DNA of 64,000 bases from Mycobacterium interjectum. Lineage in GTDB: Bacteria; Actinomycetota; Actinomycetes; Mycobacteriales; Mycobacteriaceae. Shown one piece after another: positions 34,551 through 43,031 of this stretch. The stretch covers positions 1 through 64,000 of the forward strand of contig LQPB01000090.1 in assembly GCA_002102225.1 (NCBI GenBank), given 5' to 3'. The translations under genes and the position numbers were made by a program. The notes below the pieces were generated by a model that made no database searches, was not told where the DNA came from, and saw only the letters and a list, made by a program, of their open reading frames with translations. Positions within the stretch are counted from its first letter, which is position 1; each line of letters starts with the position of its first letter.

Positions 34551-35978
34551 TCAGCTCGGGTTACACGAGAGTTCGGCGGCCATCAGCTGGTCCAGCTTGT
34601 CGGCCGTGGACGACAGCGCCGAGCGGGCGATGCGCAGGATCCGATCCCGCACCCGGGGCTTCGCCGAGGCGGGCGCCAGCAGATGACCCATCAGATGGCC
34701 GAACAGGTCCAGGCGCGTCGTGGCAAGCCAGGCGGTCAGGTCCGGGTCGTCGAGCCAGCGCAGCTGATTGCCGTAGTCGGCCCGCGCGACGCGCAGCCAG
34801 TCGAGGTCGGTGTCGGGATGCGGCAACGGCGGGCATAGCGCGTTTTTCGCGGCGTCGTCGGGGCAGGCGGCCTCGAGGTGGGCGATCAGCGCCGCGCTGA
34901 ATATCTGCTGGCACCCGCGCACGCTCTGCAACGTGATGTGGCGCGGCCCGAAGATCGGTGTGGCGGGCCGCTTCTCGGCGCCGTCGGCGGTGCAGTCGAC
35001 GTACAGCGCCGGGACCTCGGTGCGGACGGCGCCACCCTCGAGGACCATTCCGTCGGCATCGACGCGCAGCAGGTGGCCCATGCGCACGACGTCGGTGATG
35101 CGGCGCAGCTGCTCCAGCTCGGCGTGGGTGACGGTGGCGCAGCGGTACATGGTGGGGCGGATCGCCGGATCGATCCGCAGCAGCGCGCCGGCAGTTTCGA
35201 GGCGGGCGAACAGATCGTCGGCCGAGGTGGCATCCCGGACGGCCCGCAGCTGGTCGGTGAAGGCGGCCTTGATCCGGTCGGCGAACAACGATCCCGGCTG
35301 GATCGTCGCGCGATCCAGCAGCCACGAGTCCCGCGGCATGATCCAGGTCAGCCGGTCCGGCGCGATGCCCTGTCCCAGCAGCCACAGGCAGGTGTCGATG
35401 CCCGTCTTGCCGGCCCCGACGATGACGTAGCGCCGGTGGGCGGCGAGCCGCGGCAGGTCGTTGGGCGGGACGCACGCGGCGCCGGGCGCGACCTCATACG
35501 GCGGCGGGCGCATCGAGGGAACCTCGACGCGCATGTAGGTGGCGTCGACGATCCGGCGCGTGACGTTGACGGCGTAGTCGGCCCCGCCGAGCGTCGTGAA
35601 ACGGCCCCCGAAACGGTCGCTGCCGCGGTACTCGCTCATCGGGAAGTAGGAGACGCGGCCGCTGGGCAGGAAGCGCCGGCGCAGGACGTGGTCGTAGTAC
35701 GCGCACACCTCACCGGCGGTCGCCAACTCGTAAAGCCCCTCGTTCCAGCCGACCTGGTCGATGGCGTCGCCACCGAGCGGCAGGGAGTTGACGCCGTAGA
35801 ACGCCGACGGCTGGTGCAGCCGCACGAACGGGTACGCCGTGGTCCAGTGCCCACCCGGCTGATGGTTGCGATCCACCAGCACCACGCGGGCCCGCGTCTC
35901 GGTGACCAGCGTGTCGATGAACGCCATGCCCATGGCGCCCGCCCCGACCACCAGGTAGTCGGCGTCGATGGTGTGCAT
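34551..35978 (-). CDS. FAD/NAD(P)-dependent oxidoreductase
   Basis: A 475-residue flavoprotein. An N-terminal FAD fold (DYLVVGAGAMGMAFIDTLVT) and a second dinucleotide motif (YVIVGAGKTGIDTCLWLLG) indicate an FMO-like two-domain enzyme. A GGHWTTAYPFVRLHQPSAFY segment resembles the flavin-contact region of monooxygenases. It lies 42 bases after the methyltransferase gene, so it may be the last gene of the biosynthetic operon. The next gene downstream, the ECF sigma factor, has its own ribosome site. Substrate unknown; cluster membership is likely but not proven. Confidence 0.78.
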   Translation of the reverse strand: MHTIDADYLVVGAGAMGMAFIDTLVTETRARVVLVDRNHQPGGHWTTAYPFVRLHQPSAFYGVNSLPLGGDAIDQVGWNEGLYELATAGEVCAYYDHVLRRRFLPSGRVSYFPMSEYRGSDRFGGRFTTLGGADYAVNVTRRIVDATYMRVEVPSMRPPPYEVAPGAACVPPNDLPRLAAHRRYVIVGAGKTGIDTCLWLLGQGIAPDRLTWIMPRDSWLLDRATIQPGSLFADRIKAAFTDQLRAVRDATSADDLFARLETAGALLRIDPAIRPTMYRCATVTHAELEQLRRITDVVRMGHLLRVDADGMVLEGGAVRTEVPALYVDCTADGAEKRPATPIFGPRHITLQSVRGCQQIFSAALIAHLEAACPDDAAKNALCPPLPHPDTDLDWLRVARADYGNQLRWLDDPDLTAWLATTRLDLFGHLMGHLLAPASAKPRVRDRILRIARSALSSTADKLDQLMAAELSCNPS

Positions 35979-36020
35979 ACGGGGTCAAGGCTAACCCGGT
36001 CGCCATCGTGGCGGCTGTGG

Positions 36021-37124
36021 TTATGCCGCCCGGGCCTCGACCACGCTGACCGGCGACGCGGTTTGCACCACCCGGGTGACGCGGAACCCGGCCTGGCCGA
36101 GCAGGTCTCGGTACTCGGCGGCGGTGCGTTCGCGGGCTCCCAAGTTCAACAGCATTTCCAAATCCACCCACTTTCCCGGGAAGTCACGGTCGTGCCCGGG
36201 AATGACCAGTTCGACCAGCAGCACCGTCGCGTGGCAGCCGGCCGCGGCACGCACGTTACGCAGGATCCGCACCGCTTTGTCGTCGGGCCAATCGTGGATG
36301 ACGTTCTTGAGGATGTAGGCGTCGCCACCGCCCGGAACGCTGTCAAAAAAGGACCCCTGCCGGAGGCTGACACGGTCGGCGACATTGCGCTCGCGCAACA
36401 GCTTTGGGGCTTCCGCGACCACCGGGGGCAGGTCGTAGAGCACGCCCCGCGACGCGGGCGCCCCCGCCAGGATGGCGGCCAGCAGCGGGCCGTGCCCGCC
36501 GCCGACGTCGACGATCGTCCGGTAGGCGCCGAAGTCGTAGCCGGCGACCACCGGACCGTCGGTCAGCTCCGAAACGCTCGTCATCGTCTGGTTGAAGAGA
36601 TTGGCAAGCTCGGGGTAGCGGTCGAAGTAGTCGAAGCTCGCCTCCCCGCGCAACGCCGGGACGACCGTCTTGCCGGTGCGGATCGAGTCGACCAGCAGGG
36701 TCCAGCGTTCGCGCTGTTCGGCCGACCCGTAGAACTGCGCCGCCCACGTCATCGAGATCGGTGCGTCCGAACGCAGGGTTGCGGCAAGGGAATTCAGCTC
36801 ATAGCGCCCGTCACGGCGCTGACGGAAGATGCCCTTGCCGATCAATGCCCGCAGCAGCCGGCCCAGCGCGTCCGCGTCGGCGCCCACCCGCGCGGCCAGC
36901 TGCTCGACCGGCAGCGGGCCGTCGGCCAGGGCGTCGGCGACGCCGAGTTGGGCCGCCGCGGTGATTGCCTGCGAAGTCCAGCTCGCAATGATCATCTCCA
37001 TCATCGCGGCCGGCGCGGGTGTCAGCCGTTGATGCAGCCGGTACAAGTGGTGGCGAATCCATTCCACCGCGCGGGCCAGCCTGGGGGGCGGCGCCTTGAT
37101 GGTCTGGTTGGTTGCAGACGTCAT
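36021..37124 (-). CDS. SAM-dependent methyltransferase (O-methyltransferase, plant/actinobacterial type)
   Basis: A 367-residue methyltransferase. The N-terminal winged-helix dimerisation domain (AAQLGVADALADGPLPVEQL; LLRALIGKGIFRQ) is followed by a Rossmann fold with the SAM motif VDVGGGHGPLLAAIL at about residue 200 and DAYILKNVIHDWPDDKAVRI with the His-Asp pair used as general base. This is the family that methylates hydroxyls of aromatic polyketides and similar compounds. ATG 37124 overlaps the stop of the FAD monooxygenase gene (ATGA). A much longer open frame upstream is antisense-like and lacks homology. Confidence 0.88.
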   Translation of the reverse strand: MTSATNQTIKAPPPRLARAVEWIRHHLYRLHQRLTPAPAAMMEMIIASWTSQAITAAAQLGVADALADGPLPVEQLAARVGADADALGRLLRALIGKGIFRQRRDGRYELNSLAATLRSDAPISMTWAAQFYGSAEQRERWTLLVDSIRTGKTVVPALRGEASFDYFDRYPELANLFNQTMTSVSELTDGPVVAGYDFGAYRTIVDVGGGHGPLLAAILAGAPASRGVLYDLPPVVAEAPKLLRERNVADRVSLRQGSFFDSVPGGGDAYILKNVIHDWPDDKAVRILRNVRAAAGCHATVLLVELVIPGHDRDFPGKWVDLEMLLNLGARERTAAEYRDLLGQAGFRVTRVVQTASPVSVVEARAA

Positions 37125-38344
37125 GTGGCATCCACCAGACGGGCCATCGCCGCGAGGTCGCTGCTGATCTCGGCGGACATCCGGCGGTGGCTCACCGCGC
37201 ACAGAAACGTCGTGAGCGCCCAGGTCACGAAGCGGTCCGAGATCATCCCCGCCGGCCGCAGCGCGGACTCGCTGCGGGACACCTGCTGCGTGGTCACCCA
37301 GGACACCGCCCCGACCTTGCGTCGCCGGGCGTTCTCGTACCAGCGCAGCGCATCCGAGAGGTCCGCGGGCTTGCCGTGCGCCCCGCTGCGGCCCTCGCGG
37401 TGGTCCGAAAGCGCCTTGCACAACACCATCGTGTCCAGCAGCGCCTGATTGGTTCCCTGCGCCAGGGTCGGCGGCATCGTGTGGGCGGCGTCGCCGAGCA
37501 GCGTGACCGGCCCCCGGCCCGGGCCCGGGATCGGATGCCGGAAATGGGGGAACGGCGAGGGGGCCAGGTCCTCGTCGGTCAATGTCGCGAGTACCCGGTC
37601 GGCCGCCTCGGACCATCCCCCGAAATGGGACCGGATCATCTCGATCGGGCGTTGTGGTCTGACGAAGTCGCGCGACCAGGGCAGGTCGAACCACCACTGC
37701 AGGTCCGAACCTCCGGCCGGCCACAGTCCGAGGTTTCCGTGCTCGCCGATAATCATCTGCGCGGTGTGCTTGTCGCCGACGTCGGGCAGGCTGACCAGCC
37801 CCTGCCAGCTGCACCAGCCGGTCGGTTTGGCCGGTGGCGCACCGACGACGCCGCGAACCATCGAGTGCAGGCCGTCCGCGCCGATCAGCAGATCTCCGTC
37901 GACCGAGCTACCGTCTTCGAACTCGAGCCGAATTCCGTTGTGCGTATTGGTGATTCCGGCCGCACGGCTACCGCAGCGGATGCGTTCGCGCGGAAAGCCT
38001 TCCAACAGCCGTTCGAGCAGGACTCGGCGCGGCACCATCCGAACCGGTGCTCCCAGCCGGTCGATGATCGCGGTCAGATCCACGGTGGCGACGGAGCGGC
38101 CGCTCGGTGTGCTGACCCGCACGGCGGACAGTGGCTGACCGGCCCCGCCCATGTCGACTCCCAGCTGCCGGAGAACGGTCGAGCCATTGGACCAGATGGT
38201 CACGGCGCCGCCGCCGGCCGTCACGTCCGGTCGCCGTTCGAAGACGGTGACGTCGTGTCCGTCGCGCAACAGTCCCCGGGCGGCGGAGATGCCGCCCACG
38301 CCGGCGCCGACGATCAGGATCCTGAGCTTGTTGGTAGCGCTCAC
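37121..38344 (-). CDS. FAD-dependent monooxygenase (PHBH/UbiH type)
   Basis: A 407-residue class A flavin monooxygenase. FAD motif RILIVGAGVGGISAARGLLR at the N-terminus, the DG motif GDLLIGADGLHSMVRG near residue 165, and the GD motif VTLLGDAAHTMPPTLAQGTN near residue 290. Such enzymes hydroxylate aromatic or enol substrates. The GTG at 38344 starts 1 base after the stop of the 38-residue membrane peptide, and the stop overlaps the methyltransferase start. A hydroxylation followed by O-methylation is a reasonable inference from gene order. Confidence 0.88.
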   Translation of the reverse strand: MSATNKLRILIVGAGVGGISAARGLLRDGHDVTVFERRPDVTAGGGAVTIWSNGSTVLRQLGVDMGGAGQPLSAVRVSTPSGRSVATVDLTAIIDRLGAPVRMVPRRVLLERLLEGFPRERIRCGSRAAGITNTHNGIRLEFEDGSSVDGDLLIGADGLHSMVRGVVGAPPAKPTGWCSWQGLVSLPDVGDKHTAQMIIGEHGNLGLWPAGGSDLQWWFDLPWSRDFVRPQRPIEMIRSHFGGWSEAADRVLATLTDEDLAPSPFPHFRHPIPGPGRGPVTLLGDAAHTMPPTLAQGTNQALLDTMVLCKALSDHREGRSGAHGKPADLSDALRWYENARRRKVGAVSWVTTQQVSRSESALRPAGMISDRFVTWALTTFLCAVSHRRMSAEISSDLAAMARLVDAT

Positions 38345-38345
38345 G

Positions 38346-38462
38346 TCAGTCCTCGGCGTGCCGCTCGTAGGACCAGCGCTCGAGTCGCGCTTGCAGCTTC
38401 AGCAGGACGACCCCGGCGAACGACATGCCCGCTGAAAAATAGAGCGTCAGTAGTGGGTCCAT
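38346..38462 (-). CDS. 38-residue single-span membrane peptide
   Basis: A short gene in the biosynthetic operon. It begins MDPLLTLYFSAGMSFAGVVL and continues with a basic amphipathic tail ending SYERHAED. The first 22 residues form one hydrophobic span. Evidence that it is real: a ggaggt ribosome site 6 bases before the ATG, and a spacing of 1 base to the FAD monooxygenase start. It may anchor an enzyme complex or the product at the membrane. I know of no family for it. Confidence 0.7.
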   Translation of the reverse strand: MDPLLTLYFSAGMSFAGVVLLKLQARLERWSYERHAED

Positions 38463-38489
38463 CTTCACAACCTCCGGGAGCGATTCGGA

Positions 38490-39533
38490 TCAGCCCCGCG
38501 CGCTGGCCACCGCGGCCAGCACCGCTCGGGTGGACGCGCGGCTCCCGACGGTGATCCGGGCGGCGCCGTCGGGGTAGTAGCGGGCCGTCAGCCCGGTGTC
38601 GCCGAATACCTCTCGCCAGGGTTTCGCGACGGCGGGGAGGTAAACGAAGTTGGCATGCCCGCCGGTGGTGTACGCGCCCTTTGCCCGAAGGCGCCGGGAC
38701 AGGTAGTCCCGTTCGCCGCTGATTCGCAGGATGCGTTGGCGCAACTGGTCTTCGGCGTCGTAGCACGCCGCGACCGCGACCAGGCTGGTGATGCCCATGC
38801 CGAACGGCAGCTGCATCGCCCACAGGGTCGCGGTCAATTCCGGTGACGAGAACCCGTATCCGATGCGCAGCCCGGCCAGGCCGTAGGCCTTCGAGAACGT
38901 CCGCACCACCACGACGTTCGGGAACTGCCGGATCAGGTCGGGTCCGTCGATGCGGAGCCGCGGGGCGACGAACTCGATGTAGGCCTCGTCGAGCAGGACG
39001 ATCGTGTCGTCCGGCACCTGTCGCAAAAATCGCTGTACGTCCGCGGCGGGCTCCACGGTGCCCGTCGGGTTGTGGGGCCGGCACAAGACCACCACGCGGG
39101 CGTCCGCCGACGCTTCGGCCATGGCCCCCAGGTCGTGGTGGCCGCGCGTGTCCAGCGGAACGGTGACCGGTGTGAGGCGGGCCATCCGGGCGAAGATCGG
39201 GTACCCGTCGAAAGTGGGCTCGCTCAGCACGATCCGATCGCCGGGCCGCGTCACCGCGTGCAGGACCTGCATCACCACTCCGCTGGCGCCCGCCCCCAGC
39301 ACGACCTGCTCGTCGCACACCCCGATGTGACCGGCGACCAGGCGGCGCAGCCGCTCGGGCAGGAACTCCGGGTACCGATTGGCGGCGTCGATCGAGCGGA
39401 TCAGCGCCGAGCGCACCGCCGGCAGCGGCGGAAACGGGTTCTCGTTGAGCGACAACGCGAACGGATCGGTCGCGATCGGCAGCGCATCGAGGATCTCGTC
39501 GGTGACGGGGCTGGGGGCCAGCATGGGCAGCAT
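38490..39533 (-). CDS. HisC-like PLP aminotransferase, cluster copy 1
   Basis: A 347-residue class I/II aminotransferase. ALSLNENPFPPLPAVRSALI is the N-terminal substrate-gating segment of histidinol-phosphate aminotransferases, LCRPHNPTG the conserved turn, LLDEAYIEF carries the PLP Asp and Tyr, and TFSKAYGLAGLRIGYG has the Schiff-base Lys. Its place among flavoenzymes and a KAS III-like gene argues for an amino- or keto-acid in the pathway, not histidine synthesis. TGATG overlap with the KAS III gene. A clear paralog lies at 51431-52483. Confidence 0.9.
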   Translation of the reverse strand: MLPMLAPSPVTDEILDALPIATDPFALSLNENPFPPLPAVRSALIRSIDAANRYPEFLPERLRRLVAGHIGVCDEQVVLGAGASGVVMQVLHAVTRPGDRIVLSEPTFDGYPIFARMARLTPVTVPLDTRGHHDLGAMAEASADARVVVLCRPHNPTGTVEPAADVQRFLRQVPDDTIVLLDEAYIEFVAPRLRIDGPDLIRQFPNVVVVRTFSKAYGLAGLRIGYGFSSPELTATLWAMQLPFGMGITSLVAVAACYDAEDQLRQRILRISGERDYLSRRLRAKGAYTTGGHANFVYLPAVAKPWREVFGDTGLTARYYPDGAARITVGSRASTRAVLAAVASARG

Positions 39534-40552
39534 CAGCGTCGTCCGCCCCAGCGGACCGCCGCCGCGCCCGCGAAGTCGCCGGCGTGCGCGAAGGCGGCCA
39601 TCATCACGACGTCACCGGGCTTGACCTGACCACCCGATATCGCGCGATCGAAGTTGATCGGGATGCCGGCGCCGAACAGGTTGCCGCATTCGTCGAATGT
39701 GTCGACGTGTTTCGATTCGGGCACCTCCAGCGCCTCCCGCCAGTTGCGCAGGAACACCCGGTTGGGCTGGTTGGTCACCAGCAGGTCGATGTCCCTGGGC
39801 GCCAGTCCGATTCGATCGCAGACGGCCAACGCCACCTCGGGGACCTGCCGATTGCCCCGCGCGAGCACCTTGGTGATCTTGGATTCGGTGAACCCGATGG
39901 AGGCCTCACCGGTGCCGGGCTGCCACCACTTGCGCGGCGGGTCGATCGCGAGCGTCATGTCGCCGGCGTACTCGCCGTAGGTGCGGCATTCGATGTCCAG
40001 GATCGGGGATTCCTCCGACAGGGTCACCAATCCGACGGCGGCGCCGTCACCGGGGACCGAGGCCTGCGCCTTGCGGCGCACCCCGGGCTGGTCGAAGACC
40101 TGGCCGGCGGCGTTCTGGGCGATCGCGACCAGCGCGGTGCTCCCCCGCCCGGACGCGAGCAGTTGCCGGGCCACGTCCAGGCCCAGGACGAACGCCGCGC
40201 AGCCGCCGTTGTGCAGATCCAGCACCGTGCCCGGACGCATGCCCAGGCGGTGCGCGATGCAGCCGCCCCCGCCATAGAACGGCATGTCGGGCATTTGCGC
40301 GTGGGTGATCAGCACGTCGACGTCGGCCATGACGTCGCGGCCGTGCCGTTCGATCAGCCCCTGCGCCGCTCGCTCGATCATGTCCGTCGCGGTTTCGTCC
40401 GGACCGACGTGATGGCGGAACTTGGGCGCGCGGAACATCAGGTTGGCGGCCAGGTCGTCCGAGCCGGCGAACTGCGCGTAATAGTCGGCGCCGATCGGTT
40501 CGCCGGGCAAGTAGGTGGAAACGTCCGTCAGGCTGACGGTGGGTCGGTTCAT
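39533..40552 (-). CDS. KAS III-like condensing enzyme with altered triad
   Basis: A 339-residue thiolase-fold protein. Nucleophile Cys118 sits in LDLHNGGCAAFVLGLDVA. The position of the FabH HQAN histidine, 30 residues before the GN motif, reads NQPN (Asn261). GNLFGAG supplies Asn291. So the triad is Cys-Asn-Asn instead of Cys-His-Asn, which speaks against ordinary decarboxylative condensation and suggests acyl transfer or another C-C or C-X bond. The ATGA overlap with the cyclase-like gene fixes the start; an upstream ATG at 40567 is possible. The C-terminal 40 residues recur in the scar gene at 52483-52665. Confidence 0.88.
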   Translation of the reverse strand: MNRPTVSLTDVSTYLPGEPIGADYYAQFAGSDDLAANLMFRAPKFRHHVGPDETATDMIERAAQGLIERHGRDVMADVDVLITHAQMPDMPFYGGGGCIAHRLGMRPGTVLDLHNGGCAAFVLGLDVARQLLASGRGSTALVAIAQNAAGQVFDQPGVRRKAQASVPGDGAAVGLVTLSEESPILDIECRTYGEYAGDMTLAIDPPRKWWQPGTGEASIGFTESKITKVLARGNRQVPEVALAVCDRIGLAPRDIDLLVTNQPNRVFLRNWREALEVPESKHVDTFDECGNLFGAGIPINFDRAISGGQVKPGDVVMMAAFAHAGDFAGAAAVRWGGRR

Positions 40553-41220
40553 AGTGTGCTCATCCATTCCGGCGTGACGGGCAAGCCGTTGCGGTGCCGG
40601 TACTCGGCGATCGACTTGAGGTTGTTCAGTTCCAGCCCGTGGCCGGCTCCGAAGATGTCCCAGAAGTCGCCCACCCAGCCCGTGCGCTCCGGCGGGGCGG
40701 CCTCGGGATACGGGTTGTGGTCGTAGAACGGGTGGCGGCAATTGGTCCATAGCACAACGGAACCGGGCTTGCCGAGCACCACCTGCGCGTCCAGCACCCG
40801 CATCAGGTAAATCATCCACAGGTGCTCGCCCTGGTCCCAGGCGCAGTGGTAGTCGACCGTGCGGGCCTGCGCGTTGGACACCGTGCGCGTGTAGATCTTG
40901 GTGTCCGGCAGCAACCGGTCGTAGGCCAACCAGAGACCGGGCTCCTCCGTCGGGGTGAAGTCACGAAGGGTGTAGGTCCACTCCTCGAGGCTGCGGGTGT
41001 CGGCCAGGTATTCGAACAGCTCGTCGGGTGGGCAGTCGACGTAGTCATTGACCGTGCAGTACTGCCCGAAAACCTCGTCGTGCGGATAAACCGATCGCAT
41101 CTTCGCCATGAACATCGGTGCGGTTTCCTCGAGCGGCGAGGTCTCGATACGGACCACTCCCTCGATGGGTCGGGTGGTGCCGCTGTGCACGGCGATATCG
41201 TCAAGCGCTGTTACGGACAT
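40549..41220 (-). CDS. SRPBCC-superfamily protein (polyketide cyclase/aromatase-like)
   Basis: A 223-residue START/Bet v1-type protein, inferred from VNDYVDCPPDELFEYLADTR (the helix-grip entry strand) followed by LEEWTYTLRDF and alternating strands. Such proteins act as cyclases or dehydratases on polyketide-like chains or as lipid carriers. The start MSVTALDDIAVHSG at 41220 overlaps the TPP-enzyme stop by 10 bases. The C-terminal sequence HRNGLPVTPEWMSTL has no known motif. The exact reaction is not predictable. Confidence 0.8.
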   Translation of the reverse strand: MSVTALDDIAVHSGTTRPIEGVVRIETSPLEETAPMFMAKMRSVYPHDEVFGQYCTVNDYVDCPPDELFEYLADTRSLEEWTYTLRDFTPTEEPGLWLAYDRLLPDTKIYTRTVSNAQARTVDYHCAWDQGEHLWMIYLMRVLDAQVVLGKPGSVVLWTNCRHPFYDHNPYPEAAPPERTGWVGDFWDIFGAGHGLELNNLKSIAEYRHRNGLPVTPEWMSTL

Positions 41221-42959
41221 GGAATCGGTTCTCCTTTTTGCGTTGTGATCTGTTGTTCGACCACGTGATTGGCGGGCTTGTTGTCGAGGAACGCTGCGAA
41301 CGGCGGGATTTCGTCGGCGGCGCATTCGACGCTGACCACGGCCGGGCCGTCGACGGCCAGCGCGCGCTGCAGTGCGGCGGGAAGCGCGTCGAGGTCGGCC
41401 ACGTCGACCGAAGACAGGCCGGGGAACATGCTCGCCAGGCCCGCGCCCAGTTGACTGGAGCGGAATCGGTTGTAGCTGTACAGGTCGTCATAAAACAGCT
41501 GCTCGCGGGTCACGCACATGGCGTGGGCGTTGTTGTTGAACAGCACGAAGGTCACCGGCAGCCGGTACTGCACGGCGGTGTGCACCTCCATGCCGTGCAT
41601 GAAGAACGCCCCATCCCCCGCGATCACCACGGTGCGCCCGCCGCGCCGCCCGCTGCTGGCCCGCCCGAACGCCATCCCGATCCCGGCGCCGAAGCTGTAA
41701 CCCATGCCGCCCATCCCGAGCGCGACCGCGAAGCGGCCGTCCCGGCGAACGGGGAGGTAATGGATGGCGGCCGCGCCGGTGTTGCCGGCATCGACGACGA
41801 TGTCGGTCCCGTCGGGCAACGCGCTGTCGAGTGCCGCCATGGCGTCCCGGTAACGCACGCCCGTACCGCCGAACGATGGTGGGCTGAGTTCGGTGTCCGA
41901 GACGAAGTCGGGCACGCGTAGCCCCCTCGCCCGCCCCCGCCCGGACAGCGCCCGGGTCAGCATCGCCAGCGATCCCCGCAGGTTCTCGGTGTGCACATGC
42001 GTGCACGGCAGGTAGGGTGGGGCCGAGCCGAGCGAGACCGTCCGCACGGTCGCGAGCGCGCCGTCGAGGCCGGCGCGGGCCGTCACCGACAGCCGGGTGC
42101 CGACCACCAGGCACACCGCGCTCGCGGCGACCGCGTCGGCCACCCCGGGATGACCCATCACACCGGTGACACCGAGCGCCGAAGAGGAACCGAAACCCGG
42201 TGTCCCGGCGACGTCTTTGGCGTCGGGCACGCAGGCCACCCGGGCACGCAGCAGGGCGCGCAATTCCTCGAGTTCGGCGCGGGCATCATCGCGAGCCACC
42301 TGCTCGCCGGCGATGATGGTGACGGGTCCCCGCGCTCGTCGCAGGACGCGAACGATCGCGTGTGGATCGCCGATGCTCGCACCCGGGCGCCCGCCGCCAC
42401 GCGATTCATCATCGCCGTGGTCGGCGATCTCCACCTTCGCCTGCTGAATGTCTTTGGGCAGCAACAACACCGCGGGGCCGCCGGTGCGGGCCGCCGCGAT
42501 TGCGCCGGGCAACGCCGAGACGATGTCGGCGGGCGTCAGGACCCGCCGGCAAAAAACCGACACCGCGGAGAACAACGCCTCGGCATCCAGGGAGCCGTTG
42601 CGCCCGCTGGTGTCTTGGAAGCTGCCCCGACCGTCCATCGTGGTGGCGGGCTGACCCACCAAGGCCAACACCGGCACCCGGCTGGCCAATGACTCCCCAA
42701 GGCCCGGAATGAGATTCAGTGCGCCTCCGCCGGATGTCGCCGCCACCACGCCCAAACCGGCGCCGCTGCGGCTATACCCGTCGGCCATCGTGGCCGCGGA
42801 GAACTCGTGTTTTGCCAACACCGCGGTGATGTCCGAATTGAAATGTGCAGCGTCGTAAAGATCTTCGATATTGGCGCCGTCAACGCCGAATATGAAGTCG
42901 CTGTCGATTCTCGCGAGGTATTCGACGATATGGTCGACCACCCTGTGTTGCCTGGGCAT
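41211..42959 (-). CDS. Thiamine diphosphate-dependent enzyme (acetolactate synthase-like)
   Basis: A 582-residue ThDP enzyme with the usual three domains. Catalytic Glu52 is in KHEFSAATMADGYSR, and the ThDP/metal motif GDGAFFMHGMEVHTA extends to the closing FNNNA. It may decarboxylate a 2-keto acid or join an acyl anion to an aldehyde or thioester. The start is set at ATG 42959: the alternative at 42986 would lie ahead of the expected transcription start of the SigL-type promoter, and a taggtgag ribosome site fits 42959. First gene of the main cluster operon. Confidence 0.9.
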   Translation of the reverse strand: MPRQHRVVDHIVEYLARIDSDFIFGVDGANIEDLYDAAHFNSDITAVLAKHEFSAATMADGYSRSGAGLGVVAATSGGGALNLIPGLGESLASRVPVLALVGQPATTMDGRGSFQDTSGRNGSLDAEALFSAVSVFCRRVLTPADIVSALPGAIAAARTGGPAVLLLPKDIQQAKVEIADHGDDESRGGGRPGASIGDPHAIVRVLRRARGPVTIIAGEQVARDDARAELEELRALLRARVACVPDAKDVAGTPGFGSSSALGVTGVMGHPGVADAVAASAVCLVVGTRLSVTARAGLDGALATVRTVSLGSAPPYLPCTHVHTENLRGSLAMLTRALSGRGRARGLRVPDFVSDTELSPPSFGGTGVRYRDAMAALDSALPDGTDIVVDAGNTGAAAIHYLPVRRDGRFAVALGMGGMGYSFGAGIGMAFGRASSGRRGGRTVVIAGDGAFFMHGMEVHTAVQYRLPVTFVLFNNNAHAMCVTREQLFYDDLYSYNRFRSSQLGAGLASMFPGLSSVDVADLDALPAALQRALAVDGPAVVSVECAADEIPPFAAFLDNKPANHVVEQQITTQKGEPIPCP

Positions 42960-42988
42960 CTGCTCACCTAACTTAGGTTTCTGCAAGT

Positions 42989-43016
42989 AACACGACCCTC
43001 GGGCGATCTCAGTTCA
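42989..43016 (-). promoter_or_regulatory. SigL-type promoter before the TPP-enzyme operon
   Basis: TGAACT (43016-43011), a 16-base spacer and CGTGTT (42994-42989), read on the minus strand. Literature SigL sites are about TGAACC-N16-CGTgtc. The start codon follows 30 bases after the -10. Confidence 0.8.
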
Positions 43017-43031
43017 CCCGAGGTCGAAAAT

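Noticed and set aside
34529..34600. SigL-type or autoregulatory promoter before the ECF sigma gene
   Set aside because: No TGAAC-N16-CGT match is present. GTGTAACC and CTTATC can be seen, but their spacing and identity are too weak to call.
34878..37448. Long plus-strand open frame (over 850 codons) opposite the flavoenzyme and methyltransferase genes
   Set aside because: It is antisense to well-supported enzymes with intact motifs, has biased Arg/Gly/Pro/Ala content and no recognisable domain. It is a GC-content shadow.
36021..37814. Methyltransferase starting far upstream at 37814
   Set aside because: The extra 230 residues are antisense-like, overlap the FAD monooxygenase gene in another frame and lack homology. 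The coupled ATG at 37124 gives a normal length.
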